64,000 bases of DNA from Eudromia elegans (lineage: Eukaryota; Chordata; Aves; Tinamiformes; Tinamidae), in contig PTEX01000536.1 in the NCBI GenBank assembly GCA_003342815.1, forward strand, positions 18,260 to 82,259, written 5' to 3'. A model generated the notes under the pieces. That model did no database searches. It saw nothing but the letters and a program-made list of their open reading frames with translations, and was not told the origin of the DNA. Shown here piece by piece: positions 51,311-64,000 of this stretch (position 1 is the stretch's first letter; every line of letters starts with the position of its first letter). The translations under genes and the position numbers were made by a program.

Positions 51311-53799
51311 TCAGATTTTATTATCTGCACATTTAATAAAATAATTTTCAACTGCAAAAGTGAATTAGCTGATATTGCAGTACCTTGACACATACTGGTT
51401 TCCTCAGCAATAATCTTTGTGACTATGTAGTAAAACTTACAAAAAAAGATCACCATTAGAATGGCAAGAAAATGGTAGGCACAGCTCATTTGGGCAGTTA
51501 GAGGCTTAACCTGCCTATATAAGAGGGAAAGTTAACATATCTATTTATCCTTCTTTACATAATTATTTACTGAATGAAAAAAAGAAACAAAATCTACAAG
51601 CTATCTTAGAGCATTTGCCCGAGACAGAGAAGACCTAAATTCCTTATATTGTCTTTAAAGTTACTCATGGGATTAGAAAACATGTTTGTGGAGCAGACTT
51701 TCTTGTTTCCTTCTTAGTATTTAATTCTAACTAGAGATCTAAAAAAAAAAAAAAAAAAAAAAAATCCAAATTTTGTTAAATAGTTATTTCTTTAGCTGAT
51801 ATTGTTTTAACTCAATAGCAGTATGAATTAAATCATGTTCATGGACTATGGTCTTAATGTAATTTATAGTACTGTTGTTAGGCAAAATATTGGAAAAGGA
51901 GAAATGAATTGTTTCTTAAGGACAGTGAAGCTTGCTGAATTCTTAAACAGCAGTAGCTATATGTTCTGTAAATCTATAGCAGTTCCACTTTCTTGAACAT
52001 TGGCTTAATATCCAATTAGATCTTAACGGTACTAATGAGTAGGTGCCAAAGAAATTACATTTCTCCAGTGTTGCAATGATTACAGACTAAGCTTTAACAA
52101 TGAACAAAAAAAAAAAAATCCTAATCTTGTGGATCAGAAGCTGTTATTTAAATATCTTGTTTTCAACAGTAAAGCTACTGACGTAGTCAGTGATTTCTTT
52201 TATTGGTTTGATTAGCAGATATTGCAAAGAATTCATTGCCTTCTGTTCACTGATGATAAAAGTAAACCATAGCATTGAAGTGCAGGTTGAACAAGATTTC
52301 TGATGCAAATTCAATTTCACTTATTTTTCAGTTTGAAGATAACATTGCTGTGAATTGTTCAGTTGTTCTCTACGCATTATATCAGCACATAAGCAATTTT
52401 CTTTAAATAGGAAGGAAAAATGTAAGAGATAAAGCCACAGAAATTCTCTTCATCTAAGACTGAAGATAATTTTTCAAAACAAAATATATTAGCTGTATTA
52501 ATTAAATAATATTTAAATATTTAAATATAACATAAAATTAAAGAATTTTTCAAAAGGCAATGTAAGAGAAATAGTAGTAGATACACGTATATACATAAAT
52601 ACAGAAGGCACGGTCAGTGATTACTCCGACTTTTTGGTGACCTGTTTTTAGTAATCAAAATATTTCAAAACATACCACAGAAGAATAACTACTATAGGAC
52701 AAAAGATATATTAAAAATTATTTCATCAGTTCTTCCAATAATTTAATGATGAAAATCACTATTGAACAAATTATGAATTCTTCCTCATCTAAAGTAATTA
52801 ACAACTATTATAGAGAGGCACCTCTATACGGGATGTTGTTATTCTGTGTTCAAAATAAGCACCAGTATATGCTTCCAACCAGAAATCTTTGATTTGATAG
52901 CATCTTAAATACTGTGCCTAGTTTTGTTTCCTAGGGGTAATGTAACTGAAAAAAATCAAGGAATTATACAGACATGAACAAGTATGGAACACATGCCATG
53001 AAAAAAGAAAAATTACTAAGTCATGAGTTTTCACCAGCAATAAAAACTTGAGGAAGAGAAAGCAATAGGAATATATTTTAGAAATCTATACCGTCATGAT
53101 ATTCTTGAAGGAGATAAACTGAGATCTATTTCTCACTAGATGTGGTTGCAATAATATTTTAGATGATATTGGAGTGTCCTATTTGTAATTAATATTGTCT
53201 CCACATAAAGTTCTTAACTTTGTATCAGAACATATATAAACTGGATATATTTCCGGTGAAAGTTGACCAAAATATGTGCTGAATTAGAAGCCCATTCAGC
53301 TTCTAATTAATAATCATTCCTGACTAGAGATGACTTGAAACAAAACCTCAAACCATATACAAATAAGATGTTGTGGACACAGTGCTCACTATTTTCTACA
53401 GTCCCAATGCTTGCTAATGAGGAANAGCCTCTGTCTCATTTAAAAATGTAGAAGCCAGATTTAACAATTACAGCTGTATCCTTTGGGAACCTATAGATAA
53501 GCTTTGAAATTCTTTTGTGTAGGATGTTTTGGATACTAAAACCTACAAGGAGCCAGAGGAAGCTAGACAAGTTAATGAAAATGAAATCCATTGACTGTTC
53601 TACACACATAAAAGCCAAATTTAGCTTATGAAATCTGAGCCCGCTAGGGGCTGGAGCACCTGGGGAGATGTTACATGTACTTATCCTAATACGCACTTCC
53701 CCAGACAACTGCTTCTGTCACTGAGTTTGTACTGCTATTCTGTTTATATTTAATAGAGCTCTTTCCTTGAAACCATTACCTTTAAAAGGAGTATTAACC
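51311..53799. other. AT-rich non-coding sequence
   Basis: No gene or interspersed repeat recognised. It contains a 24-base A tract at 51741-51764. Confidence 0.55.
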
Positions 53800-54235
53800 T
53801 CCAGATAGTGGCAGGAGCTCTGTTTTCAGGTCTGAGTGTAGCCACAGACCATAATGTTCCTGAGCAGCCTCCCCCAAACCCTCTACCCTTGGTATAGACA
53901 CAACATTTAAGCTCAGACTCTGGCACCTGGTCCTGCTCTAAGTTGTGTTTTAGTTGGTCTGTGGCCTTGTGCAGTTGTCCCTAGCTGCTCTTTGTTGACT
54001 AGACTTCTTGGGTGGACCTTGGGCCTAACTCTTCGCCTTGTATTTGCCTAATGGTTACCAGAGAGTTGGCAGAGCCTGTTGCTGTTTTGGGAGCTGCTCT
54101 GCCCAGGGTTGCTGTGAGTCCCTACCTTGTGAAGACACAACTACCCCTAGGCTGTCCGGGGGGGGGCACCTTTAGCTTGCTTTTCTTCGTGCAGCAGCCT
54201 TGTGCTAACTTCCCCCTTCAACACACGTAATGGAA
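53800..54235. repeat. Unclassified GC-rich block, possible old repeat
   Basis: About 430 bases are far richer in GC than the flanks, with abrupt edges, a CCCCAAACCCTC stretch near 53872 and a G8 run near 54160. The 72-codon frame inside it (54012-54230) has no family features. The sharp composition change suggests a transposed element, possibly an LTR, or a retrocopied fragment. I could not find convincing target-site duplications or terminal repeats, and I do not recognise the family. A host exon or CpG-poor regulatory island is a less likely alternative. Confidence 0.35.
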
Positions 54236-55470
54236 AAGCATTTCTCTTTTATTTCTACTCTTTCTCCTCTTTTCCTTTTTTAAATTCAGCTTTGGCTTTT
54301 AGAAAGGCTGCCACTGTTGTGAATAAGCCGAATGCAACAGCATGAATGAAATGGAACTATCCTGCTTTTGAAGTTGATGATGAAGAATAAGTAATGTGTC
54401 AAGCCTAAATAAGCCTTTTGTCTAGACCATAGGTGCATAGATTTTCTCACTTTGAGAAGTTATAGTGGCAGTTTTTCAGTAATATGAATCCATCAAAAAA
54501 AAAAAAAAAGGTTGAGGGAGGGGGAACTGAACCACAACATCATTGCATTTAGGCCTGCATGGAGGAGAGCGTTTTTTATATAAAGTCCTGTAATATTAAT
54601 AAAATTGCAATATTCTATGTATTATATTGCAAGCTCAAGTTTGGGCATTATTTTCAAAATCAAGTAGTATGAGGCAATCTGAACTGAAGCGCACTATTAA
54701 GTCCTAACTGATTTTCACAATTAGGAACTTTCCCAAGTGATGATAATTATGGAAGAAAAGCAAGTACAGAGGAAGGTGAGAAGTATTATCCCTTCCTTAT
54801 TCATGTCTTTTTAGGTGTGCACTAGTTTAGCTGACATCTCAGTGCAATTTTTCCAGACTTATTTCAATGCTAGGCAGTCTGTCTGTCGTTTAAAGTAACA
54901 GATGATCTTTGGGAGAAGATACTCAGAAATACCACTGAAATATCTAATGACCTGTGAAAAGATGAGAAGATCTCTAATTTTCAACAGTGAAGAAACAACT
55001 CTACACTATAAATGCCAATTTGGATCAAAAGAGAACTTAAGTATTATAAGCAAACTTACTGGAGTTTTATATGTATTAATTTTTCTCTAATTATTTAACA
55101 GCTGAACTTTCTGTGTTTTATCTTCTAATGTTAGATGCATCACTTAGAGGGAACTACTCTACTTTTTTCAAATGCTTTGAAAATGTACTGTGGCTTTTTT
55201 ATAGATTTTTCTTTCATATGGATTTAATTCACTTTGTTGCTACTATGGTTTCTACTATAGAATGTTTCATTTCAATTCCCCTGCCAGTTCGGACATTGTG
55301 CAATCTCCTATTCTTTTGTTTTCAATATGTTGTAATTGGAAATGTGCTGAATAACTGGTGTGTAATTCTCCATGGGAACTTTAAAGCAAAACAGGAATCT
55401 GAAGACCATCTAAACAGAGGAAGAGTTACTCTGAAAATTTCTGGCGGTCCATATCCACTAACTAAAGCTA

Positions 55471-55491
55471 TTTTTGTTTTGTTTTGTTTTT
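55471..55491. repeat. (TTTTG)n microsatellite
   Basis: Three to four TTTTG units. Confidence 0.75.
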
Positions 55492-57662
55492 GTGTTTGTA
55501 TATCTATATATTTTAATTGTAACTGTCTCAAATTTCTTCAATAGCTGCATTCTTCAATAAATCAGGTCCTCTTGTGGTGACTGGAGAAAAGACAAAGTGC
55601 TTAAAATGTTTCATAATTACAAAAGTAATTCCAGATAATTTCTTCTCTATCTAAATGAACCAAGGAATAAAATTTAGATCATCAGAGCAAACTTCTGTGT
55701 CTTTCAGATAATCTTTAACTAAAAATCAAGCAGTAACACTGGATAATACTTTTGCAAGTATGAATTTAGGGCCTGTTTATAGATTCTTTATGGAACATTT
55801 ACTTATGGGAAAATCTGTTTGCACTAATAAGTGATATGCAAAGAAGGTTTATATATATGAGATTTATTTAGGGAGTAGCTAGTCAAGGATAATTAAAAAA
55901 AAGAGAGCAAAAAGGTAAAACTTAATGAGTAATAATTATTTACTTTACAAAATCAGATAGAATTAGTAAATGTTCCCCTCCTTAATATAGTGCTGCTTCT
56001 TTTAGAAGTTGTTAAGAAGCTATAGAGTTCTCTCAAACTGTTCTGTACTTCTGTACATTGACTTTCAGAAGCTGAATATAGCCCTGGGCAATTCAGATAT
56101 GTAGGTTATGACAAAGTATCAGCAAAAAGATAAAGCAAAGCTTCTTTATCTGTTTTGATCTATAGGCATATAGGTATGCATAGGTGTAAATAAAAAGTTT
56201 TTTTCTTANATAGATTTATTTTATGCAGCTTTCATTTAGAGAACCGTTTGACATCTGTAGTTTGAGACTTTAATTTCATATGAATAGCTCCCATGGTGCC
56301 CTTAGTATCATGAACCACTTTTGTAATGGTGTTCTCTTTGTAATATAATTTATTGCTGTGTTTAAAGTTATAATGCCACTGAACTACGGTGATGTTACAC
56401 AATCTCCCTTCTCCATGTGTTGATAGCTGAGAGCTTAATTAAAAGGTTCAAATCAGATTAGATTTGCTCAATATGATATCTAAAAGTTGAATGATACCTG
56501 CTAGGGCAATGTATTACAGCTCTTGTAGCTTTCTTTCTTATGCTAGGCCTTTCAGCAGTAAATGGTAGGTCATATAAGTAGTTCTGATGTTTACAGTACT
56601 GTCACATCTGCTGTCTTCTCTCTGGGCCTGGTAACCCTTTTTTAATACCCAATAGCAAACTTAGTATGCTCAGTGAGCATCCCATGTGCAATAAAACTCA
56701 TATTTCCTCCAAGCATCTTACGTAATGCTCATAATCAATATAACTGATTTATGCATGTGAAATAAAACTATTGCTTCAGGAGGGTGGGTAACTTATATGA
56801 TCAAAGGACATGAGACTTGGAAGATAAATTCTTTTCCTGGCATTGATAGAAATCTTGAATGTTCTTGATTTAAAATGTGTCTGTGAAAAACATCCTGTGG
56901 AAGAAAATTTAATAGACACACTATTAAATCTTAAGGAAAAAAAGAAAAAAAAAACCACAAAGAATATGTCTAGGCATCTAAATCCGCTAGGCTTTCAATG
57001 CAGAGTAATTGCTTAATCCTCTTAAACATTTTTATGACTCTCAAAAAATGCATTTTTTTTGCAAATGCATCAGATATTATCATGAACCTGGTAATAATCG
57101 GCTAAGAAGAATGTAGAACTGTTCTGATATTTAAGAAAAAATACAAAATAGAAAATATACTTTATTATGACATTTGAAAAACATTATATGATAAGCATAG
57201 TGCTTGAAGTACAGAAGACATATCTTCTACCCATTAAAACTAGTTACATAACTAGATACAAAACTAGTTACTAGTTACAAAACTAGATTCATAGCATTCC
57301 GACAAATGAAGTGCATGTGCTCTTATAAATTCATCATTAAAGTCTTTCCTGTTGCTTATTTGTAACTTCAAAGGAAGAAAATAAAAATATTAATTCATGT
57401 CATATTAAATAAAGGTTTATTTTTCACATGAAACAATTATCAAAGCTCTAGCTTTGTGTTAAAGCAGGAAAAATGGAATAAGTAATCTGTGTCTGAGTGA
57501 TGACTTGTTGATATTATTAAGATCATGAAAGTCCCCTAAAAAGTAGCAGTAGGGAATAAAGTATTTGAAATATGTCCTGGCTGACCATGGATCAAAGTAT
57601 GTATTTTGTTAGGAAAATAATAATAATAAGATAAAATAGATAATTTTTCAAAAGATCAACTT

Positions 57663-57690
57663 CTGAAAGTAACCTGAAAGTAACCTGAAA
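57663..57690. repeat. 11-bp tandem repeat, about 2.5 copies
   Basis: CTGAAAGTAAC at 57663-57673 and 57674-57684, then a partial CTGAAA. A further GAGTAACCTGA lies about 20 bases downstream. Confidence 0.85.
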
Positions 57691-58342
57691 CAAAAAAGGG
57701 GAGAGTAACCTGATAACAACAACAAAAAAAAAGTCAAAAGGATGAAAGAATGTAACTTCTATTTATTAATAATAATTATATTAGTGTCTTTCATTAAGCT
57801 AGCAAAGAGTTTCAGTAATTATTTTCTGCCTATAAATTTATTCCTAATATTTCCTATACTTATTCTGATGCATTTTGGTAACTTTATCAGCTGCTGTGAC
57901 AGTGAGTCTGAGAATAGCCAGATTTCCGACTGTGATGGAAAATGCCCGAGTTTACTCCAGACTTTCTCCTTCAAATGGCTACTTTGTGCCAAAACATGGC
58001 CTAGCCATAGATAAAAGGATACACTTTACTTATGGATGTCTTCATCCTCTAATATCAGACAAAATTTGGCATTTCCTAATATCTTTTCCCACCAAAATTG
58101 TAAATTTTAGAGAAAACCATAGTAGCTTTTTCCCGTGAGCGTTTGTGAAGAGAAACTGACAGTCACTCAACTGTGTATGAGTTCAACAGTTTGTCTTGTA
58201 AATCATTGTTCTATTAAGAATTTCATATAATTACTGTACTAATATGAGTAGCTTCAAAATAGTTTTGACTTCCATAGTGCTTGCATCAAAATAGTTGCTG
58301 AAATCGTTGACGGAGAGAAGGACAGACAAAATGGATCTGGGT

Positions 58343-58378
58343 TCAGGCTGAATATTCTAATCAGGCTGAGTATTCTAA
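58343..58378. repeat. 18-bp tandem duplication, two copies
   Basis: TCAGGCTGAATATTCTAA at 58343-58360 and TCAGGCTGAGTATTCTAA at 58361-58378. The copies differ at one base. Confidence 0.9.
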
Positions 58379-61300
58379 TTTGTAAAACAGTGAAAGAAAA
58401 CATTCTATGTGGTTTGATATCCCCAAAACTTTTAATTGTGTTTATATTTCTATTAAAAGCATAATTCTGTAGGGACATGGTTTTGGAAAGTTCCTAAACA
58501 AGGCTCAAGAGAGAATAATTTAACAGAAATAAAGATAAAATCAGTCTTGTTATGTGTTTTCTGTTTGAATATGTGTGGCTTGAGAATAGTCTACACCTAA
58601 AATAAATATTAAAAAAAAAAAAAAAAGTTAAATATTTTATGTGAAAAGTAAATACCACATCTAAGTGTGGATACTTTCCAGGATAAATGTTTTTTCTGAG
58701 CATGTACACAGAAGCAGTAGCAAGAATTTTTGGAATGCTAATAAGACGCAGACAAAGTAATATTTTATTTACTCTTGTAATTTATGAATCAGTGATTGAT
58801 GCCAGTGAACTTTCATATGAAAGTTCTCACCTCCTGGACAACGATAAAATCTTCTGCCATGAAAAAAAGAGCTGGAACCTTCTGTGGAACTCATGTGGTG
58901 CCCTCCCATTGCCACTCATGATGCCTGGAGAGCATAGGACAGACTTTTTCCTCCATCAAGTAAAGACAATTAGAATTTGTTCTAATTTGTTGCTCTTCCA
59001 TGCTGTGATCCCCTAGTGAACTCAAATCCTTCTGTGCTAGGCCAGGAGTTGCTTCTGCTGCTCTGTGCATTTTGAAATTAGCTGTCTGTCTTCAAATACA
59101 TTAGAGACTTTCTCAGCTCATACTCGCTAATGTGCAACACAGCAACAAGCCAAATTCAAAGAGCAGCATTGAATTCCCTTGTTAGCACCATACCCTCTCT
59201 TGCCCACAAAAAATGCGAGCTTTTTTTGCTACTGGCTTTGCTGTTCATCAGGGCTACCACTTAGATCTCAGGATGTAGATTCTGTGTGGTTTCTGGCTAT
59301 AGATCTATAGATTAGTGAGATATTCCCAAATGTTTATCAATGACTTCTTTTAAATCCTGTTTTTTCTCTGAACATTTCTGGGTAGGGTATTTGTGTTTAT
59401 GGTTTATAAAACAATAGATTCAAATCCAATTTATAATATCAGATAAAGTACAAAATAGTTANAGTAAAACATTAAAATATTCCTATTTAACAGATACCAT
59501 ATTATGTATGGTATAATAATAATAATGTTTTAATACTATAAATGCCCATAAAGCCAAAACACAAATGGTACCTGATGAAGATTTGAAACAAAAATACTTC
59601 CAAAATGCATTTGTTACATTGGTAAGAAAACTATTTTAAATGATGAAACAGTTGATGAGGTGGCTTTTGAGATTTATTCTTTCTTTATTCATATTTTGGT
59701 TGTTTCACTTAGAAAACAACATCTTTTAAAGTTTAGAAATTTATTTTTCAATGCTTAGTTTTTTATACTAATAATTTTACCAAGGATGTCCCTTTAGCTA
59801 GGTTTCTGGAAAATCTTTCTCAGAGGTACTAACATTTTTTACATACAAAACCCATAGATTTAGAATGAGATTTAACTCAAGTAGTTGGCATTTGACAGGG
59901 TTGGTAATATTTTTGAATAAGAACAAAGTTCCCTAATAACAAGCAGTTTTTGGTGCACATTCAGATTCTAAGATTTTCTGCAGTTGTTGATCGCCCCCAA
60001 GGGGAACAATTTTTCTGGAAAGCCAAGTTTTGCCATCTGTGTTTGTGAGATAGTCCACTTAGAGAACTTCAACCATTTTGCTAGAATATGAATTACATCT
60101 GTAGTAGCACATTCATAGTAGTATGTTCTGTTATCAATAAAATGCAAGAAAACCTCCTTGCTAATATATGCTGAGCTCAAAGCTTTTGTAGGCACACATG
60201 ATAAGTCAGGCTGCAAATCACTGCAAAATAATATTGCAAAATAATTAGCCTACAGTGTTCAATTCTAAAATATAAATTGCTGCTATTGTAGTGAACAACA
60301 AAATAACTTTTAAATGATGTGCACACAGACAGACGCATGTACAAAGCATACATGCAGGATTTGCAGGTTCTGAATCAAGTCTCTACTATGGTAGCTGTCA
60401 GTTGTAGAACAGAGGTTCCTATAGAAAACTGAAATTGGGTTTAATTTTCATTAATAGCTTGTACATAATCTACACTACAGTGGGACACTAAATAAAGGAA
60501 TATTACAGGCATTTCACTGAGAAAATCTTAGATATCCTAATACAAGAACAAAGATCAGTTGATTAGTAGAAATATGTCAAGAGGAAATATAATGAATGCA
60601 TATTTTATATAACATTAGTTGCTCTTAAGGATATGAACCAGATTTTACTAGCTTCTGTAGTATGGTATTATGCCATTCTGCTCATTTTTCAGGTTAGGCT
60701 TTTTTGAGATATACACAAAATTGTGTGATATAAAAGATTATGATATAAGTTATTATTTTCAGCCCTCTGAAAATTCAATGGGAACAGCTAGTTCTAATAG
60801 ACTAATACCATAAATTATGTACCATCTTATTTTACCACAAGATTTAACACTATGTAATCCTGTAGGACATAGTGCATTACTTATCTCTGTAATTTACATT
60901 TTGTGTTACTGTAGATTTTACAAGTATCAATCAAGATAAACTTTGCCTATATTAGTTGCTACTATAGGTGTTGATGAATAAAATAAATTAGAGGGGAAAA
61001 AATGTATTAATATCTTAAAGAGGGCATAGTGGAGCATTAGAAAAGCTGATGAGCCACGAACTCTACAGGTTCTATGCCTGCGGAACCTTTCATCCCAAGA
61101 AGAATATGTGATAAATATCCACCTTGTAAAGGAAACTATGACAAATCTGAAGTATCAGAAGTAATGCTGGACATCTTTCTTCAAAGGAAGGCTGAATATT
61201 GACTAAGAACAGTTGAGTATTTTCTTCTTTCCACTTACTATCTCATTGCCGTGGCGATATATGCAACTCTGTGAATATTGTCATGTTCGTTATTCTAATT

Positions 61301-62431
61301 ACTTAAGAAACCAGTACCGTCATATACTCACCCTTATTCCCACCAAGATTTCTATCTTCTTTCCTTTTCTGCAAAAGCCCTGCTAAATTATGTACATTTT
61401 TTCAACTTAACAATACATTTCTCAAAGTTTTTATAAATATATTGTGAAAGAAGCACATTGGAAAAATTTTATATCAGTTGGAGGTTTTTGATGGTAGTTT
61501 TCTTTAATATAAATTTTTAAAGTATATGTGAGGAAATTGTGTTTTTTTCATATGTTCCTTGCTTTTATATAACAATTTGCAAAATCTAAATAATAAGTAT
61601 TTTCTTTTCCAGCTTGGGAATAATAGAATAGTATTAATAAATGTGGGGCTTGCAAGAGCCCTTCTAAAGGTAGGGAAGAAAAATTGTTGTATTTCATTTA
61701 AATCTGGATTTAATAAATGTAAAAGCGAAATGTAAAATGTGTAGGAAACATACAAAGGGAATTTAAATAATGATAGCATAGTTAAATAATGTTAAATAAT
61801 TTACTTTACTTTTCCTGTTCATAAAATACAGAACAATGCCTTCTGTATTTATTTTACTTCTTTCCATCTCCTATTTTTTTTTCTTCTTCTTGTACTGTAA
61901 CAAGGTTTCATTCCCAAAGGCCATCTTTCCATTTTCTGCTTTTCCTAAGTTTGCAGCTTTCACAATGGCTTCAATATGAAGCTTTATCAAATGCTGTCAG
62001 AAAAATCTATGTCCTATATATGCTGTAAATGCATCTGTACTGACTATAGGAAAAATATCCTAAAAGCCTTCCAGTGGTTTATTGAGGTATTTTATCTTTC
62101 TTTACACCACAGGCACTATCACTTCAATAACCAAACTTTTAATTTCCAAATTATTCTCCTCATCTTCAAAAGTGTTCTGAAGTCATCTTGTACAAGTGAC
62201 ATCTCCGTCCTTGCACATAAATATTGACTATTGCTTAAAATGAACATTTAGTGCCTAACCCATTGTTGCATCCATGGAGAATACTACTTCCCTAAATTAA
62301 TTCTGTTTTTAAAATAAATTCCTGTATAAACAAAGAAATCTGCCTATATGTAAAGGGAGACACTTTGAATTTTTCAAAAAGAAGCATCTCAATATTAGTC
62401 CTACACAGATTTAAGTTATGTATTCTGTGGG

Positions 62432-62590
62432 TTGTAGTGGGCAAAATTTTCAATGATGATTCAGAAGACAGTTTTCTTCACAGCTTTGCCACTACCTAGT
62501 CTGCATAACCTTAGGCAAATGGCTTCCTCTTTTGTCTGATTTTTTTTTCAGGTAAGAAAAATGCTGATATGTGGCTTAAAGAGATATAAG
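62432..62590 (+). mobile_element. Ancient MIR-type SINE remnant
   Basis: Landmarks follow MIR in order: GTAGTGGGCAAAA (for AGTGGTTAAGA), GATTCAGAAGACAG (for GAGTCAGACAGAC), CACAGCTTTGCCACTACCTA (for CCCAGCTCTGCCACTTACTA), then CATAACCTTAGGCAAATGGC (for TGTGACCTTGGGCAAGTCAC), then CTTCCTCTTTTGTCTGA. The core is well preserved for so old an element; the 3' part after 62545 is weak. Confidence 0.68.
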
Positions 62591-64000
62591 AGGCAGCACA
62601 TTTTTGACTGCGTGGCATAGAAGCTGAATGCTTTTGTATTGATTTATATCAACATATGTTCAGAAAAGTAAAATTTCAACTAAAATGTTAAAAATTAGTA
62701 TTAGGTTAGTATTAGATAATCACTTTTGCATGTTGGAAGGTCACCCTCCTAACTTCATAATAGGCTAATTATAATTTAAGTAGAACAATGGTTTAAGTCT
62801 AAGGTACGCAATGCTCAGTTATGTATTTTCACCCTGTTTTGCCATTTTTTGTATTTTTAAAAAATATCCCCTTGACATCCATTAGAATTTTTAAAATAAA
62901 TGTAAACATGACTCTTTAAATTTAGTCACGTGATGGTGTGTACTGTTAATTGTGAATGCCCAATTAAGGTAATCTATTTCATTTAACTTAGCATGTGATT
63001 ATCAATTATCTTATTTTTAATATTGTTGCATCTGTATTGCATAAACATACTTGTATTGAAAGACGAAGTTTATATATCAACTAGTGTATTGGGCTAATTA
63101 CAGATATGACTTCCACCCACAAAGTACATCTTTAATGCTATCACTCTTGCAATAACAATGCCAATGTGGAAAAACTAATGTCTAGACCAGCAGAAAGAAA
63201 ATATTGTAATGAATTATTAATAAATAAATAAATGAATAAGCAGCAAAGAAAAAAAAAGACTTACATAAGCAAATCTGTAAACTTCAAAGTCTTCACAGCC
63301 TGTTAAAATGAATGATATAAAAAAAGGTACTTATTTCTGCATCTCTGACAGCAGATGCAGAATTTCTTTTCCTCTTTTGTTGTCATTTTGTTTTGAAACA
63401 CCATTATACAGAGTTTCAGGGAAAACAACAACAACAACAAAATTTTATTAACAATGAAACAGTAGTAATTTGCACAAATAAATAATCAGGGCAATACAGG
63501 TTTTAATATTCAGCTATAAATGATGCTGTTCTTTTACTGTGTTCTATATTCATAGCTAATTAACAAAGAATTTTTATTAACAGTAGCTATTATAGTATTT
63601 CATTAAGGAACAACATTTTTCAGCTTAGGTCACTGCAATTGTTTTATTTATTAAGTTTAACTCTGCCATTATTTATTTATTAAGTGCCATATCACTTTTC
63701 AATAGATTCAATGGATTCTTCTTTGCCCACTTTGAGTGGTTGTATGTTATCTGTCTGCTACCCATCTCCTGCTTGTTTTGTAGCATTTCAAGCACTGTAG
63801 TCAGAAATGTTACTTTTAGTAATTAAAGATCAGGTTTTGTTATGCTTGAGGCAATGAATGGTACTAGTTGTTTTACCTAAGTGGTCCTTCTCATAGATAA
63901 GACTATTAAGATTTGTCTGTATTTTTTACTGCTTTGTTTTTTACTTACCAAGTACAAGGAAATTTTTTTCTTTCCACAGAAAGACCACACAAAATCTAGT
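62591..64000. other. AT-rich non-coding sequence
   Basis: No gene or interspersed repeat recognised up to the window edge. Short (AAAT)n at about 63217-63236 and (AAC)n at 63425-63440. Confidence 0.55.

Larger units (their letters stand above)
54236..62431. other. AT-rich non-coding sequence
   Basis: A long unique stretch. It contains the longest gap-free unexplained frames in the window with no recognisable family: 55113-55544 (143 codons, plus, rich in Phe, Leu and Cys) and 58687-59016 (109 codons, plus). Neither has a defensible promoter or splice context. A less AT-rich zone at 58830-59260 could be conserved non-coding DNA, but this cannot be judged without alignment. Confidence 0.5.

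Noticed and set aside
58687-59016. 109-codon plus-strand frame
   Set aside because: No recognisable domain; length is within chance expectation for a 64-kb window read in six frames.

Overview
This window looks like non-coding nuclear DNA from a sauropsid, most likely a bird. It is AT-rich. Its recognisable repeats are CR1 LINEs, including two copies that end in the typical CR1 3' tail (attctatgattctatga), solo LTRs of endogenous retroviruses, and two very old MIR-type SINE remnants. There are no mammal-type young SINEs or L1s. A 750-base run of N and about two dozen isolated single N bases show that it comes from a draft assembly. The species cannot be told from the sequence.

No host protein-coding gene, tRNA or rRNA could be supported on either strand. 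Almost every open frame is under about 110 codons, does not resemble a protein family I recognise, and is what chance produces in AT-rich DNA. The only frames with recognisable protein content are decayed pieces of CR1 reverse transcriptase and endonuclease. The window is therefore a gene desert or part of a very long intron; short exons or conserved regulatory elements could still be hidden and cannot be detected by eye.

Layout: 0-14 kb is mostly unique AT-rich sequence, with a solo LTR at 1559-2201 (exact 6-bp flanking repeat), a scrap of CR1 tail near 3.15 kb and a small GC-rich insert at 6678-6843. At 14.13-15.64 kb lies a minus-strand CR1 that lacks its reverse-transcriptase middle and is split by an ERVL-like LTR. 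15.6-29.7 kb is unique apart from microsatellites and a 71-bp tandem duplication built on A tracts. At 29.68-31.59 kb is the best CR1 copy, split by a solo LTR of about 580 bp. A gap at 37.57-38.32 kb sits between an (AATAT)n and a (CTTC)n array. CR1 fragments follow at 43.3-43.8, 44.4 and 46.4-47.4 kb. MIR remnants lie at 51.2 and 62.4 kb, and an unclassified GC-rich block at 53.8-54.2 kb. The rest is unremarkable AT-rich sequence.

Nothing here looks like a new biological system. The most informative items are the nested insertions, which give relative ages, the two ancient SINE relics, and the two GC-rich blocks that I could not classify.
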